DNA of 64,000 nt, from the NCBI GenBank assembly GCA_964519995.1, contig CAZFLY010000002.1:1-64000 (forward strand). The letters are read 5' to 3'. The DNA comes from CAZFLY01 sp964519995. GTDB lineage: Bacteria > Planctomycetota > Phycisphaerae > Sedimentisphaerales > Anaerobacaceae. Positions within the stretch are counted from its first letter, which is position 1, and each line of letters opens with the position of its first letter. Below the pieces are notes generated by a model that did not search any database, was not told the origin of the DNA, and saw only the letters and a list, made by a program, of their open reading frames with translations. Both the position numbers and the translations under genes were made by a program. Below are positions 18,023 through 26,005 of the stretch, piece after piece.

Positions 18023-19325
18023 AGATTTAGCCAGAGAGACAGGAATCACTGCACTAGGCAGGGTTCCCTGGGGCACACACATTTGTCTGTTTTACCGGAG
18101 CAAAACGGATTTACTTAACCTTTTGCCGCCCTACTTCAAAGCAGGATTAGAAATGGGTGAACTCTGTATATGGGTTACCTCCGAGTTCCTGTCGGCAGGA
18201 GAGGTCGAAAATACGATGAGAAAGTCTATGCCCGATTTCGATACATATTTGGAAAGAGGACAAATTGAAATCCTTCCACACAGCCAATGGTACCTTAGCG
18301 GGGGAAATTTCGATATGCAGCGGGTCCTGAGAGGATGGGCCGCCAAACTCAATCAAGCCTTGAAGGAAGGGTATGCGGGCATTCGTGTTACTGGTGATAC
18401 CGCATGGCTTGGAAGAAAAATATGGAAGAATTTCGCTAATTATGAACACGAGATAAATGAAGCAATCAGGCAGTATCGGATGATCGCCGTTTGCAGCTAC
18501 TGTCTTGACAAATGCGGGATAAGGGACCTCATAGATGTGGTCAACAATCACCAGTTAGGTCTCATTAAGGAAGACGGCGAATGGACGCTTACCAAGAACG
18601 CGGAGCGCCTTCGGGCAGAGCAAAAGGCCCGCGAATATCAGGCGCAGCTTAAGTCTTTAGCTTTGGAATTGACACTGACCGAGGAGCATGAAAGGCACCG
18701 TATTGCAGTCGGACTGCAGGATCAAATAAGCCAGTCAATGGCAGTTTGCAAAATCAAATTGGAGGCACTCTACAACTCTGTATCAGGCGTAGAAGTTGGT
18801 AAATCGCTGCGGGATGTGTGCGAAACGCTGGGCCACACAATTGAAGAAGCGAGATCGCTCATATATGACCTTAGTTCGCCAATTTTGTACGAGCTGGGTT
18901 TTGAGCGAGCAACTGCAGATTGGCTCGAAGAGGAAATTCGGAAAAAGCATGGTATCAAGACCGAATTTGAGGACGATGGTCAGCCCAAGCCATTGGATGA
19001 TGACACACGCACGTTTTTGTATCGTGATGTGCGTGAATTGCTTCTCAATGTTGCTAAGCACTCGCACGCAAAAAAAGCAAAGGTGTTTATCCAGAGAATC
19101 GGCAACCAGATACATGTAGGTGTTGAAGATGATGGAGTGGGGTTCAATCCTGGTACAGTAATGTCACCACAAGCTGAGCGAACCGAGTTCGGATTATTTG
19201 GCATTCAAGAACGGTTAGAGCATTTGGGTGGCCGATTGCAGATCGAGTCTGCGCCGGGGCGCGGCAGTAAGATTACGATGGTGGCTCCGCTCAAATTGCA
19301 GGAAAACACTACTAATGGGGGATAG
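18009..19325 (+). CDS. MEDS-domain histidine-kinase homologue lacking the phosphoacceptor His
   Basis: This 438-residue protein has an N-terminal MEDS (DcmR-type sensory) domain at about residues 15-185, recognised from WGTHICLFY, FKAGLEMGELCIWVT and the ending VCSYCLDKC. A HisKA_3 and HATPase core like that of the upstream kinase follows. The dimerisation helix reads EHERHRIAVGLQDQISQ: the usual LHD histidine is Gln237, and the preceding acidic residue is Gly. The ATP-binding motifs are intact (RELLLNVAKHSHA, EDDGVGF, GRGSKI). It may therefore bind ATP without autophosphorylating in the normal way, acting as a modulator or heterodimer partner. The GTG start overlaps the upstream stop by 14 bases, with AAGGA six bases before it. 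The next gene begins one base after its stop. Confidence 0.9.
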   Translation: MGESKDLARETGITALGRVPWGTHICLFYRSKTDLLNLLPPYFKAGLEMGELCIWVTSEFLSAGEVENTMRKSMPDFDTYLERGQIEILPHSQWYLSGGNFDMQRVLRGWAAKLNQALKEGYAGIRVTGDTAWLGRKIWKNFANYEHEINEAIRQYRMIAVCSYCLDKCGIRDLIDVVNNHQLGLIKEDGEWTLTKNAERLRAEQKAREYQAQLKSLALELTLTEEHERHRIAVGLQDQISQSMAVCKIKLEALYNSVSGVEVGKSLRDVCETLGHTIEEARSLIYDLSSPILYELGFERATADWLEEEIRKKHGIKTEFEDDGQPKPLDDDTRTFLYRDVRELLLNVAKHSHAKKAKVFIQRIGNQIHVGVEDDGVGFNPGTVMSPQAERTEFGLFGIQERLEHLGGRLQIESAPGRGSKITMVAPLKLQENTTNGG

Positions 19326-19326
19326 C

Positions 19327-19980
19327 ATGAGTATTAAAGTTCTATTAGCCGATGACCATAGAATTGTGCGCGAAGGTGTATGTTCGTTGCTGGGCAATGA
19401 GCCTGACATGGAAATCGTTGGTGAGGCTGAGGATGGGCGTCAAGCCCTTGAGCTCGTCTCCGAACTGTTGCCGGATGTCATCGTTATGGACATAACTATG
19501 CCAAACTTGAATGGTGTAGATGCTACACGCCAAATTATCCGGAATTCCCCGAACATAAAAGTTGTTGCACTTTCTATACACTCCAGCAGGGCATTTGTAG
19601 CGGACATGCTAAAGGCTGGGGCCTCAGGTTATGTGCTGAAGGAGTCTCCGTTTGATGAGCTTGTTGGGGCAATAAGGAGAGTGGTAGCCGGCGAGAAGCA
19701 CCTCAGCCCTAAAGTTGCTGGGGTAGTGGTCAGCGACTACGTGGAGCGGTTGAGCAAGGTAAATGAATCCCCGTTGGATGCCTTGATACCAAGAGAACGT
19801 GAGGTACTCCAATTGATAGGTGAGGGAAAGAACACGAAAGAGATTGCCACCCGGCTGCATGTAGGCACCAAGGCTATAGAGGCAAATAGACGCAAAATCA
19901 TGGAAAAACTGGACGCCCACAGTATAGCTGAGCTTGTAAAAATCTCTATCCTCGGAGGCCTGGCTTCTCTTGAACCATGA
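19327..19980 (+). CDS. NarL/FixJ-family response regulator
   Basis: This 217-residue transcription factor is the output of the operon. The receiver domain (about 1-120) has the acidic pair Asp9-Asp10 and the phosphoacceptor Asp55 in VIVMDITMP. It also has the Ser/Thr-like ALSIHS motif and the conserved Lys in GYVLKES. The LuxR-type helix-turn-helix is at about 150-210 (LIPREREVLQLIGEGKNTKE, then IATRLHVGTKAIEANRRKIM). The frame is open further upstream, but ATG at 19327 follows the kinase stop by one base with GGGGGA just before it. Its cognate kinase should be the ten-PAS protein, whose HisKA_3 type pairs with this regulator class. The target genes are not evident. Confidence 0.94.
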   Translation: MSIKVLLADDHRIVREGVCSLLGNEPDMEIVGEAEDGRQALELVSELLPDVIVMDITMPNLNGVDATRQIIRNSPNIKVVALSIHSSRAFVADMLKAGASGYVLKESPFDELVGAIRRVVAGEKHLSPKVAGVVVSDYVERLSKVNESPLDALIPREREVLQLIGEGKNTKEIATRLHVGTKAIEANRRKIMEKLDAHSIAELVKISILGGLASLEP

Positions 19981-20585
19981 GAGTGACCCATAGTGGGCCA
20001 AAACGACATTCTTAGGAGTGCAGAAGCGGTGTATATGATAACATCATGGGGGTATTACATAAACAGCCTCCGCATTGTATGTCGCAGGTAGGGTGAAAAA
20101 GTTCAAGAAAAGGTGCATGATTTACCGATATTCTTTATTCGAGGGTCCATAAGGGAGTTGTTTCCCTGCAAATGGGGGTTAGTTTATCTAACATTAACTT
20201 TTGGTAGTCCTATAATTAGCTTTTGGTAGCTTGGTAAATAGGCTTTGAAAGGCCAAATATAGGTATATCCTTTCTACAGAAAACTATTGATCGACCGATA
20301 AAACTATTAGAATGAACGTAATTGCTCACGTTTTACGTTTTTATTGGGGGGCGGAGAGGGTGGATAAAGTAAAAGGATGTGGACCAGTTGAAATTGGGGG
20401 GCGCCAGAAACATACTGGTTGCTAAGCTGTCTCGCCGAGGATTTTTTGGCAATCAAATAGAGTTTAAAGAAACAAGAAATATTAATTTGTTGCTCAGGGA
20501 TTGGTGTGCCCCCCCTGTTTTTACTGCACATTGTGCGATGGTCTTGGCAACTACATTTTTTCTATGCTAATAGGTTTGTCTAAGT
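19981..20585. other. Gene-free stretch, 605 bases
   Basis: No supported gene is present. I see a weak five-base hairpin at 20178-20192 (GTTAG/CTAAC), two copies of CTTTTGGTAG near 20198 and 20220, and several G runs (20344-20350, 20395-20402). It separates the plus-strand signalling operon from the convergent 3' end of the LPS operon. I see no clear terminator for either. Confidence 0.5.
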
Positions 20586-21251
20586 CTATCGTGCCGAGAT
20601 TCTTCTTTCTGTACCTGTTATGAGCCTTTTTATGTTTTGCCTGTGCCGGGTGATTACAATTAGTGGTATGGCTATTGCAACGACGAACAAAGGCCAAAGA
20701 TAGGCAAAATCCCAACCCGGGACTATTGCTATTGCCAGGGTTAGCACGACCGGGAAAGCTACAGACCCGGCCATCGAAGCGAGTGAGACGTACCGCCATA
20801 TAAGCAGCACCGCTGCCCATATTAAGATTGAAGTAAGAGCGCAAATAGTAAGGTATGGCCACAGGCCCAATGCGACGCCAAAGCTGGTTGCGACGCCTTT
20901 GCCGCCTTTGAATTTTAAATAAACTGGAAAGATGTGACCAACAATAATAGCGCAACCTACACATAGCCAGACCCAGAGAAATGCGACTTTGTCAGGCACC
21001 TGCTGAGATGGCCATGTTCTGTATAGAAACATCATTAAGAGCATTGGAACCAGCCCTTTTAATGCATCAAGTGCAAAACACACGTAGGCCCACTTTCTGC
21101 CAAGGGCCCGGGAAACGTTGGTTGCGCCAATATTGCCGGAGCCTATCGAGCGCAGATCGATTCCGTTAGCTTTTGCAATTAGCAAACCAAATGGAACCGA
21201 ACCGAGCAAATAGGCCCCTACGATAATGGCTATATAGAGTGCGTGCGTCAT
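20586..21251 (-). CDS. plsY: Acyl-phosphate:glycerol-3-phosphate acyltransferase
   Basis: PlsY is the membrane enzyme that makes lysophosphatidic acid from acyl-phosphate and glycerol-3-phosphate, the first step of phospholipid synthesis in most bacteria. The 221-residue protein has about six hydrophobic helices and the three family motifs: GSVPFGLL near 18; GSGNIGATNVSRALG (about 37-51), the phosphate-binding loop; and KFKGGKGVATSFG near 115. The start overlaps the stop of the upstream glycosyltransferase gene (ATGA), indicating coupling. It is the last gene of the seven-gene LPS/lipid operon, so membrane lipid and LPS precursor genes are expressed together. Confidence 0.95.
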   Translation of the reverse strand: MTHALYIAIIVGAYLLGSVPFGLLIAKANGIDLRSIGSGNIGATNVSRALGRKWAYVCFALDALKGLVPMLLMMFLYRTWPSQQVPDKVAFLWVWLCVGCAIIVGHIFPVYLKFKGGKGVATSFGVALGLWPYLTICALTSILIWAAVLLIWRYVSLASMAGSVAFPVVLTLAIAIVPGWDFAYLWPLFVVAIAIPLIVITRHRQNIKRLITGTERRISAR

Positions 21252-22432
21252 TGTGCCCTCTTTTTCTGCAATATGGTTTCGTAAGTGCGGATAAGCTGTC
21301 CGGCAACTCGCCTGATGGAAATGCTTTCTCTGAGGTTATCTGCAAGAATTGCCTGCGAGGTGTTTCGAATGTTGTCTGTGTTTGTGAAATAGGCGATAGC
21401 ATCTGCTAATGCGCAAATATCATCGGGCTCGGTGATTACCTTTCCGTGCCTGTCAGGTGTAAAAAGATCAACCGCACCATTATAACGTGTTGTTATTACC
21501 GGTTTTTCCGCTGCTATTGCTTCAAGGATAAACCTGCTGGAAGGGTCATAGAACGTGGGTAAAATAGCGACATCAACAATCGAGAGGGCGTTTTGGATGT
21601 GTTTGACGGGCCCAAGAAACAGAATTTTTTTGTGGATGTTGAGCCTTTTGGCTATCCGCCGAAATCTTTGCGGTTTACCGCTTCCTGCAACAACCAGAAA
21701 AGGATCTCGCTGCAAACGACGGCCAACAATAGTTAAGTACAGGGCCTCTATCAATACACATAGGCCTTTTAACCTGAAGTTGTTGGCGGCAAATAGAAAC
21801 AACACCGGCTCATCTGCTTCTTTGATGCCAAAATGTGTCAATATCTGTGCGCGAAGTCGATCAGCTGCTTTTACATCGATGGTTTTGTCAATATTGACGC
21901 CGTTTGGAATTAAAACTATACGATTTGCAGTGGTGCGGTAGTGCTGTTGAAGTTGATTAGCGACATACTGCGAAAGTGCGACGATCATTGGCCCTTTTTG
22001 ACTTTGACAGAGCTTGCGCTCGGCGCGAAGGAGAATGGTCCGGCGAAGATTAGCGAATGATGTAAGCTTCTTATAAGCTGTTACTAATTTGTTATTGTAG
22101 CTTGCCGCATTACGCAAAATGGACTCAGCATATGTCCCTCCTCGCGGTTGATAAATGTCAGCAAAATCGAAAGGCAACGTGCTGTGCACGATTTCATAAT
22201 GATTTGCGGACAGGTGTTGTTTCAGAGCTTTTGCAAAAGTGCTATGTCGTGTTCGTGTGTCGGAGTCATTATGACAGAGGATGTGGATGTTTTTTGCATA
22301 CACTTGTCCGCTTGCAGCAATAATATTGACCTTGAGGCCTTTTGCTGACAATGCCATTACGAGTTCAAAAACAGAGCGTTGAGCTCCGCCGAGAGCTATG
22401 TTTGCTCGCTCAATTATGATGGCCACTTTCAT
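21248..22432 (-). CDS. GT4-family glycosyltransferase
   Basis: This 394-residue GT-B enzyme of family GT4 is likely an LPS-core sugar transferase. The N-terminus MKVAIIIERANIALGGAQRS carries the Gly-rich acceptor loop. The donor-binding half has VLIPNGVNI (about 175) and the Glu-x7-Glu signature in ILEAIAAEKPVITTRYNGAV (about 310-330). The sugar specificity cannot be read from sequence. The frame is open to 22483, but ATG at 22432 matches the family's start and leaves a 31-base gap after the upstream gene. Neither start has a good ribosome-binding site. It overlaps plsY by four bases. Its place after the heptose genes suggests a role in adding core sugars. Confidence 0.87.
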   Translation of the reverse strand: MKVAIIIERANIALGGAQRSVFELVMALSAKGLKVNIIAASGQVYAKNIHILCHNDSDTRTRHSTFAKALKQHLSANHYEIVHSTLPFDFADIYQPRGGTYAESILRNAASYNNKLVTAYKKLTSFANLRRTILLRAERKLCQSQKGPMIVALSQYVANQLQQHYRTTANRIVLIPNGVNIDKTIDVKAADRLRAQILTHFGIKEADEPVLFLFAANNFRLKGLCVLIEALYLTIVGRRLQRDPFLVVAGSGKPQRFRRIAKRLNIHKKILFLGPVKHIQNALSIVDVAILPTFYDPSSRFILEAIAAEKPVITTRYNGAVDLFTPDRHGKVITEPDDICALADAIAYFTNTDNIRNTSQAILADNLRESISIRRVAGQLIRTYETILQKKRAQ

Positions 22433-22463
22433 AAATGCAAATAGTCTCAGAGATAAATGTGAC

Positions 22464-24368
22464 TCAGCCCGCAAAGGGAACAATTCTGCCGTGCTTTATG
22501 TCATGCTGTGCCATTTGTGCTGCTTTTCTGATTACCTTATTGATAATGCGTTTGTCTTTTTTTGTAAGCTTGTTCTGACTGGTGTACGCGAGATAAAAAC
22601 GCAGCCTATCTGTTCGGGAAAAGTACTTGGCCGGAGCCGAGTAGTGAAGCTGCGCAATATCTTTTATGTGGAATCGTCGGCGCCGGATCAACGGCTTGAA
22701 GGCCCTGGCCAAATCTATTAAAGTAAAATCATTGTTGCCGTTATAGAATATGTGTGAAAAGTATAGATCACGATGGCAATAGCCTGTCTGATGGAACTTC
22801 CTGATAAAAGCAGCTAATCTGCGGATACAATCTCTACACAGTTTGAGCTTCTCAGTTGTGGCTGGCCCTGAAAAAAAGTCAGGCAGTTTTCGCTCGAGTG
22901 ATTCACCATCGGCAATTTCCTTAGTAATAATGAAACTTCTGTTCTCGAAAAAAACTCCCCATTGTTCACCGTACGAGGCGACCTTCGGAGTGTTTATGTT
23001 TGTTGCGGCTAATTCGGAAACTGTTACGAACTCAGTTAGTCCGAGGCTCAGATGGCATCTGTGTGAAAGCCAGTTTTTTAGTTGGCATGAGACTGGTGGT
23101 TTGTCATATCGTTTGATGAATAAGGTAGTCGATGGTGAATCAATGTGAAACTGTAAACGGCTGCGAAAGGAAGCAAGGTTGTCTTTTCCTAAATTTTTAC
23201 CACTGTTAAATGAGAATATTGCTTCAATGGAGTTTAAACCCAGTTTGCTAAATGCGACCTTATATTCAGGGTCGATAAAAAATGATTTCGATAATTCCTC
23301 AAGTTGTTGTTGGGCAAAGACCTTTGCTCGATTACCACTATTTTCAAGGAGTTCTTGTGCTGCGTTGCAGACCATCTCAACGGTGATTGCCTGCATACAT
23401 AGATGTTGGTTTTTTTTGCATTTGGACCTGGTGCATGGAGCGCAAGCAACGTTTCCGATTATTTGAATCTCATCTTCATAGCCCGTTTCTGTCCACGCTG
23501 GGTCGTTGGGTCCAAAAAGACTGATAAGGTTACGCCGTAGAGCGATAGCGATGTGCCGAGGCCCTGTATCGTTGCTAATCACCAAATCGGCGTGGGAGAA
23601 AAGAGCCTTTAATTCGCTGAGGCTTATGGGTTTCTCAGCAAGGTTAATGAGTTTGTGTTTACTCATAACACAAATTTGTTCAGCAATATTTCTTTCGGGT
23701 GTGCTTGGTGCAACAGATATGATGACCATGGCCTTGTAGTTATCTATCAGCCAGTCAGCAGCCTGTGCAAATCTTTCAGCAGGCCAACATTTACTGGGGC
23801 CGAATGCACCGGCGGGCACTAGAATCATAATTGGACCAGAGTTATTAGCGGTTTCGGGCAATTTTTTGTCGAGACTTGTACAGTCCGCAGGGTCGATGAG
23901 CAATTCAAGGGTTCTGTTTGTAATATTGGCACCCAACCTTGAGGCGAGCGCAAGGTAGGAGTCAATGGCAGCGATAGGTTTAAATCTGCCGTTGGATAAT
24001 CTGGGTGGATAAAGTTTCTGTGTCAGAAGAAATCCGCGCCCGTCACGCACGTAACCGATGCGAGATGGTATCCCAGCAATGTAAGCTGTCAAAGCTGAAG
24101 CAAATGAGTTCTTAAAAAGAACAGCATGGGTAAAGTTGTGTTTTTTCAGCTCTCTGGCTAACGTTAGAGGATTATTGTTCTTTTGCTCGAGCCACCCATC
24201 ACAAAAGTTATTTGGCGAAAGAATTGCTCGCACTGGGTCGCTGGCAAAAAATGATATTTTGGAGGATTTGAAACACTGGCGGATAGCGCGCAGTGCCGGT
24301 GTACAAAGAATGGCATCACCTATCGGTGAAGGCAGCCATACTAAAATCTCATAAGTGGGGTCGTTCAT
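22464..24368 (-). CDS. Fusion of GT9 heptosyltransferase-like and WaaP-like LPS kinase domains
   Basis: This 634-residue two-domain protein begins with an ADP-heptose:LPS heptosyltransferase-like (GT9) domain (about 1-355). Its start is EILVWLPSPIGDAILCTPAL, with the donor loop PAGAFGPSKCWPAERFA and the motif VISNDTGPRHIAIAL. After a linker, residues about 400-634 form a kinase-like domain of the WaaP/InaA (Kdo/heptose kinase) type. That domain has the catalytic loop HRDLYFSHIF (His532-Arg-Asp) and the metal-binding Asp in LIDLARA (about 552). The protein could add a heptose and phosphorylate it in one polypeptide; this is an inference. I chose ATG at 24368 because the GT9 fold begins there. 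A longer frame to 24545 would overlap gmhB by 133 bases. Confidence 0.87.
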   Translation of the reverse strand: MNDPTYEILVWLPSPIGDAILCTPALRAIRQCFKSSKISFFASDPVRAILSPNNFCDGWLEQKNNNPLTLARELKKHNFTHAVLFKNSFASALTAYIAGIPSRIGYVRDGRGFLLTQKLYPPRLSNGRFKPIAAIDSYLALASRLGANITNRTLELLIDPADCTSLDKKLPETANNSGPIMILVPAGAFGPSKCWPAERFAQAADWLIDNYKAMVIISVAPSTPERNIAEQICVMSKHKLINLAEKPISLSELKALFSHADLVISNDTGPRHIAIALRRNLISLFGPNDPAWTETGYEDEIQIIGNVACAPCTRSKCKKNQHLCMQAITVEMVCNAAQELLENSGNRAKVFAQQQLEELSKSFFIDPEYKVAFSKLGLNSIEAIFSFNSGKNLGKDNLASFRSRLQFHIDSPSTTLFIKRYDKPPVSCQLKNWLSHRCHLSLGLTEFVTVSELAATNINTPKVASYGEQWGVFFENRSFIITKEIADGESLERKLPDFFSGPATTEKLKLCRDCIRRLAAFIRKFHQTGYCHRDLYFSHIFYNGNNDFTLIDLARAFKPLIRRRRFHIKDIAQLHYSAPAKYFSRTDRLRFYLAYTSQNKLTKKDKRIINKVIRKAAQMAQHDIKHGRIVPFAG

Positions 24369-24412
24369 TTTGTATTTGATTTCTCGGATGCTGCAATACG
24401 TTCGGCCGTCGG

Positions 24413-25396
24413 TTATTTTCGGCCTTGCATTATGTAGAAGGTCAGTGCCATCATTTGCAGAACAGCCGCGAATCCAAGTCCGACCAGCACCGTGGTATTC
24501 TGTCGAGATGGACTCATAAGAAACCAGATTGTTATCAACAGGCAAAGCAATACGATAATCTGCACGACGCCAGCTATCAGTCTCATTATAGAGAATTCGC
24601 TGAACATTTCAGTGCGTTGCATGCTCTTTAACTGTTCGAGGATATTTCTTAGCAGTAGCTCAGTTTTGTTATCGGCAGCTTGAGGTTCTGGCGGATTAGT
24701 CTGTCCATTTGTGGCTTTTGAATCGGGTAGATGTTCGGCCGCATGGGAGGTTGGTTCGACAACTTGTGGAGATAAGTTGGTGTGACTGCTCGGCACCGGA
24801 TGACTCCTGGGCTGGCCTTGATCTGCTGAGCGACGGAGTTTTTTTATTATGTTCACTGCTTCCCTTATATTTACAGCGACGAAATCAGGTTTCGGTGTGG
24901 CGGGTATCTGCTCGGAAGAATGTGGGTTGGAGCTTATTAAGATGGTTCTACAGCCGGCTCGTAGGCCAGCTTCGATGTCCTGGCTGGAGTCTCCGATGCA
25001 CCAGGATTGGCTTAGGTCAATGTCCATTTCATCAGCGGCGGTCAGCATCATGCCGGGATTGGGCTTTCTCCAGTCACTATCCTTTCGGTATTTTGGGATT
25101 GCTGCTTCAGGGTGATAGGGGCAATAGTAGATTTGATCCAGATAAGCTCCCTGTTCCGCTAATAGTTGTTTCAAGCGGTCGTGAATTTCACTTAGCACTT
25201 TCTCGCTGACGATTCCACGAGCTACAGCCGATTGGTTTGACACCACAATCAGCTTGTAGTCAAGAGTTCTGAGTTCTTTGAGCGCTTCGGGGACACCATC
25301 CAGCAACCTGACCTGATCAGGGTGGTTGACGTAACCTGGGTCTTCAATCAGAGTGTCGTCACGATCCAAAAATATTGCTTTATTGGACATATTCAT
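24413..25396 (-). CDS. gmhB: Heptose-bisphosphate phosphatase (GmhB) with membrane-spanning C-terminal extension
   Basis: GmhB removes the 7-phosphate from D-glycero-beta-D-manno-heptose 1,7-bisphosphate in ADP-heptose synthesis. Residues 1-185 are the HAD catalytic domain: nucleophile Asp11 and Asp13 in FLDRDDTL, SNQS near 54, the RKPNPGM loop (110-116), and WCIGDSSQDIEAG near 135. The zinc loop keeps Cys92 and His95, but the positions of the second Cys pair are Ser107 and Trp109. About 140 extra residues follow: a Pro/Ser-rich linker, then two strong hydrophobic helices (about 264-290 and 300-324). Classical GmhB is a soluble protein of about 190 residues, so this one appears membrane-tethered. 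It sits 15 bases after gmhA. A second ATG at 25390 is an alternative start. Confidence 0.88.
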   Translation of the reverse strand: MNMSNKAIFLDRDDTLIEDPGYVNHPDQVRLLDGVPEALKELRTLDYKLIVVSNQSAVARGIVSEKVLSEIHDRLKQLLAEQGAYLDQIYYCPYHPEAAIPKYRKDSDWRKPNPGMMLTAADEMDIDLSQSWCIGDSSQDIEAGLRAGCRTILISSNPHSSEQIPATPKPDFVAVNIREAVNIIKKLRRSADQGQPRSHPVPSSHTNLSPQVVEPTSHAAEHLPDSKATNGQTNPPEPQAADNKTELLLRNILEQLKSMQRTEMFSEFSIMRLIAGVVQIIVLLCLLITIWFLMSPSRQNTTVLVGLGFAAVLQMMALTFYIMQGRK

Positions 25397-25411
25397 TTGA
25401 TTTTAAAAAGT

Positions 25412-26005
25412 CTATTCGCAAAAGCCTTGTTCTACAAGGTCACAGACCATGTGATAAGCAAGTTGGTGAATCTCTTGGCTGCGGGCTGTTGATTCATCGT
25501 CGGCGCAGAAACATATATCAGCGATTCTTTCAAGTTTGCTGCTGGCCCGGCCTGTAAAGGCTAACACGTAGGCTCCCTTTTCCTTGGCTAACTGGGCAGC
25601 CTTAATAACATTTGGTGAGGAACCGCTTGTCGAAAGTGCCCATAGAACGTCGCCTTTTTTTACCAGCGCCTCCACCTGTCGGGCAAAGACGTCTTCATAG
25701 GTGTAATCGTTAGCAACAGATGTGAGTACAGATGTATCTGTGGACAGCGACACGGCGGGCAAAGCTTTTCGTTCCCTGCGAAATCTACCGACCAACTCTC
25801 CAGCTATGTGCTGAGCATCTGCTGCTGAACCTCCGTTGCCGCAGATGTATATAGTGCCGTTTTGCTTCAGAGCATCAATTATTGCCCGAGAAGCAAGGAC
25901 GATAATATCGGCTGCATGGGCTTGCAGTTCATCTACCATCTTTCTGTGGGTTTCTAACGCTTTTGCAATTTGTTTATTTATGGTGTTATTCATCAGGTTT
26001 CGCAT
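25412..26005 (-). CDS. gmhA: Sedoheptulose-7-phosphate isomerase
   Basis: GmhA converts sedoheptulose 7-phosphate to D-glycero-manno-heptose 7-phosphate, the first step of ADP-heptose synthesis. The 197-residue SIS-domain protein has ICGNGGSAADAQHIAGELVG (about 53-72), LSTSGSSPN (about 120-128, phosphate binding) and DESTARSQEIHQLAYH, with the catalytic Glu and His near 175-185. All are as expected for the homotetrameric enzyme. The start overlaps the end of hldE by 20 bases. An in-frame ATG at 25993 shortens the protein by four residues and overlaps by eight. It lies in a consecutive heptose gene order of hldE, gmhA and gmhB. Confidence 0.95.
   Translation of the reverse strand: MRNLMNNTINKQIAKALETHRKMVDELQAHAADIIVLASRAIIDALKQNGTIYICGNGGSAADAQHIAGELVGRFRRERKALPAVSLSTDTSVLTSVANDYTYEDVFARQVEALVKKGDVLWALSTSGSSPNVIKAAQLAKEKGAYVLAFTGRASSKLERIADICFCADDESTARSQEIHQLAYHMVCDLVEQGFCE

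Noticed and set aside
20379..20570. 63-residue frame between the regulator and plsY
   Set aside because: No ribosome-binding site, no recognisable family, low-complexity G and T runs.
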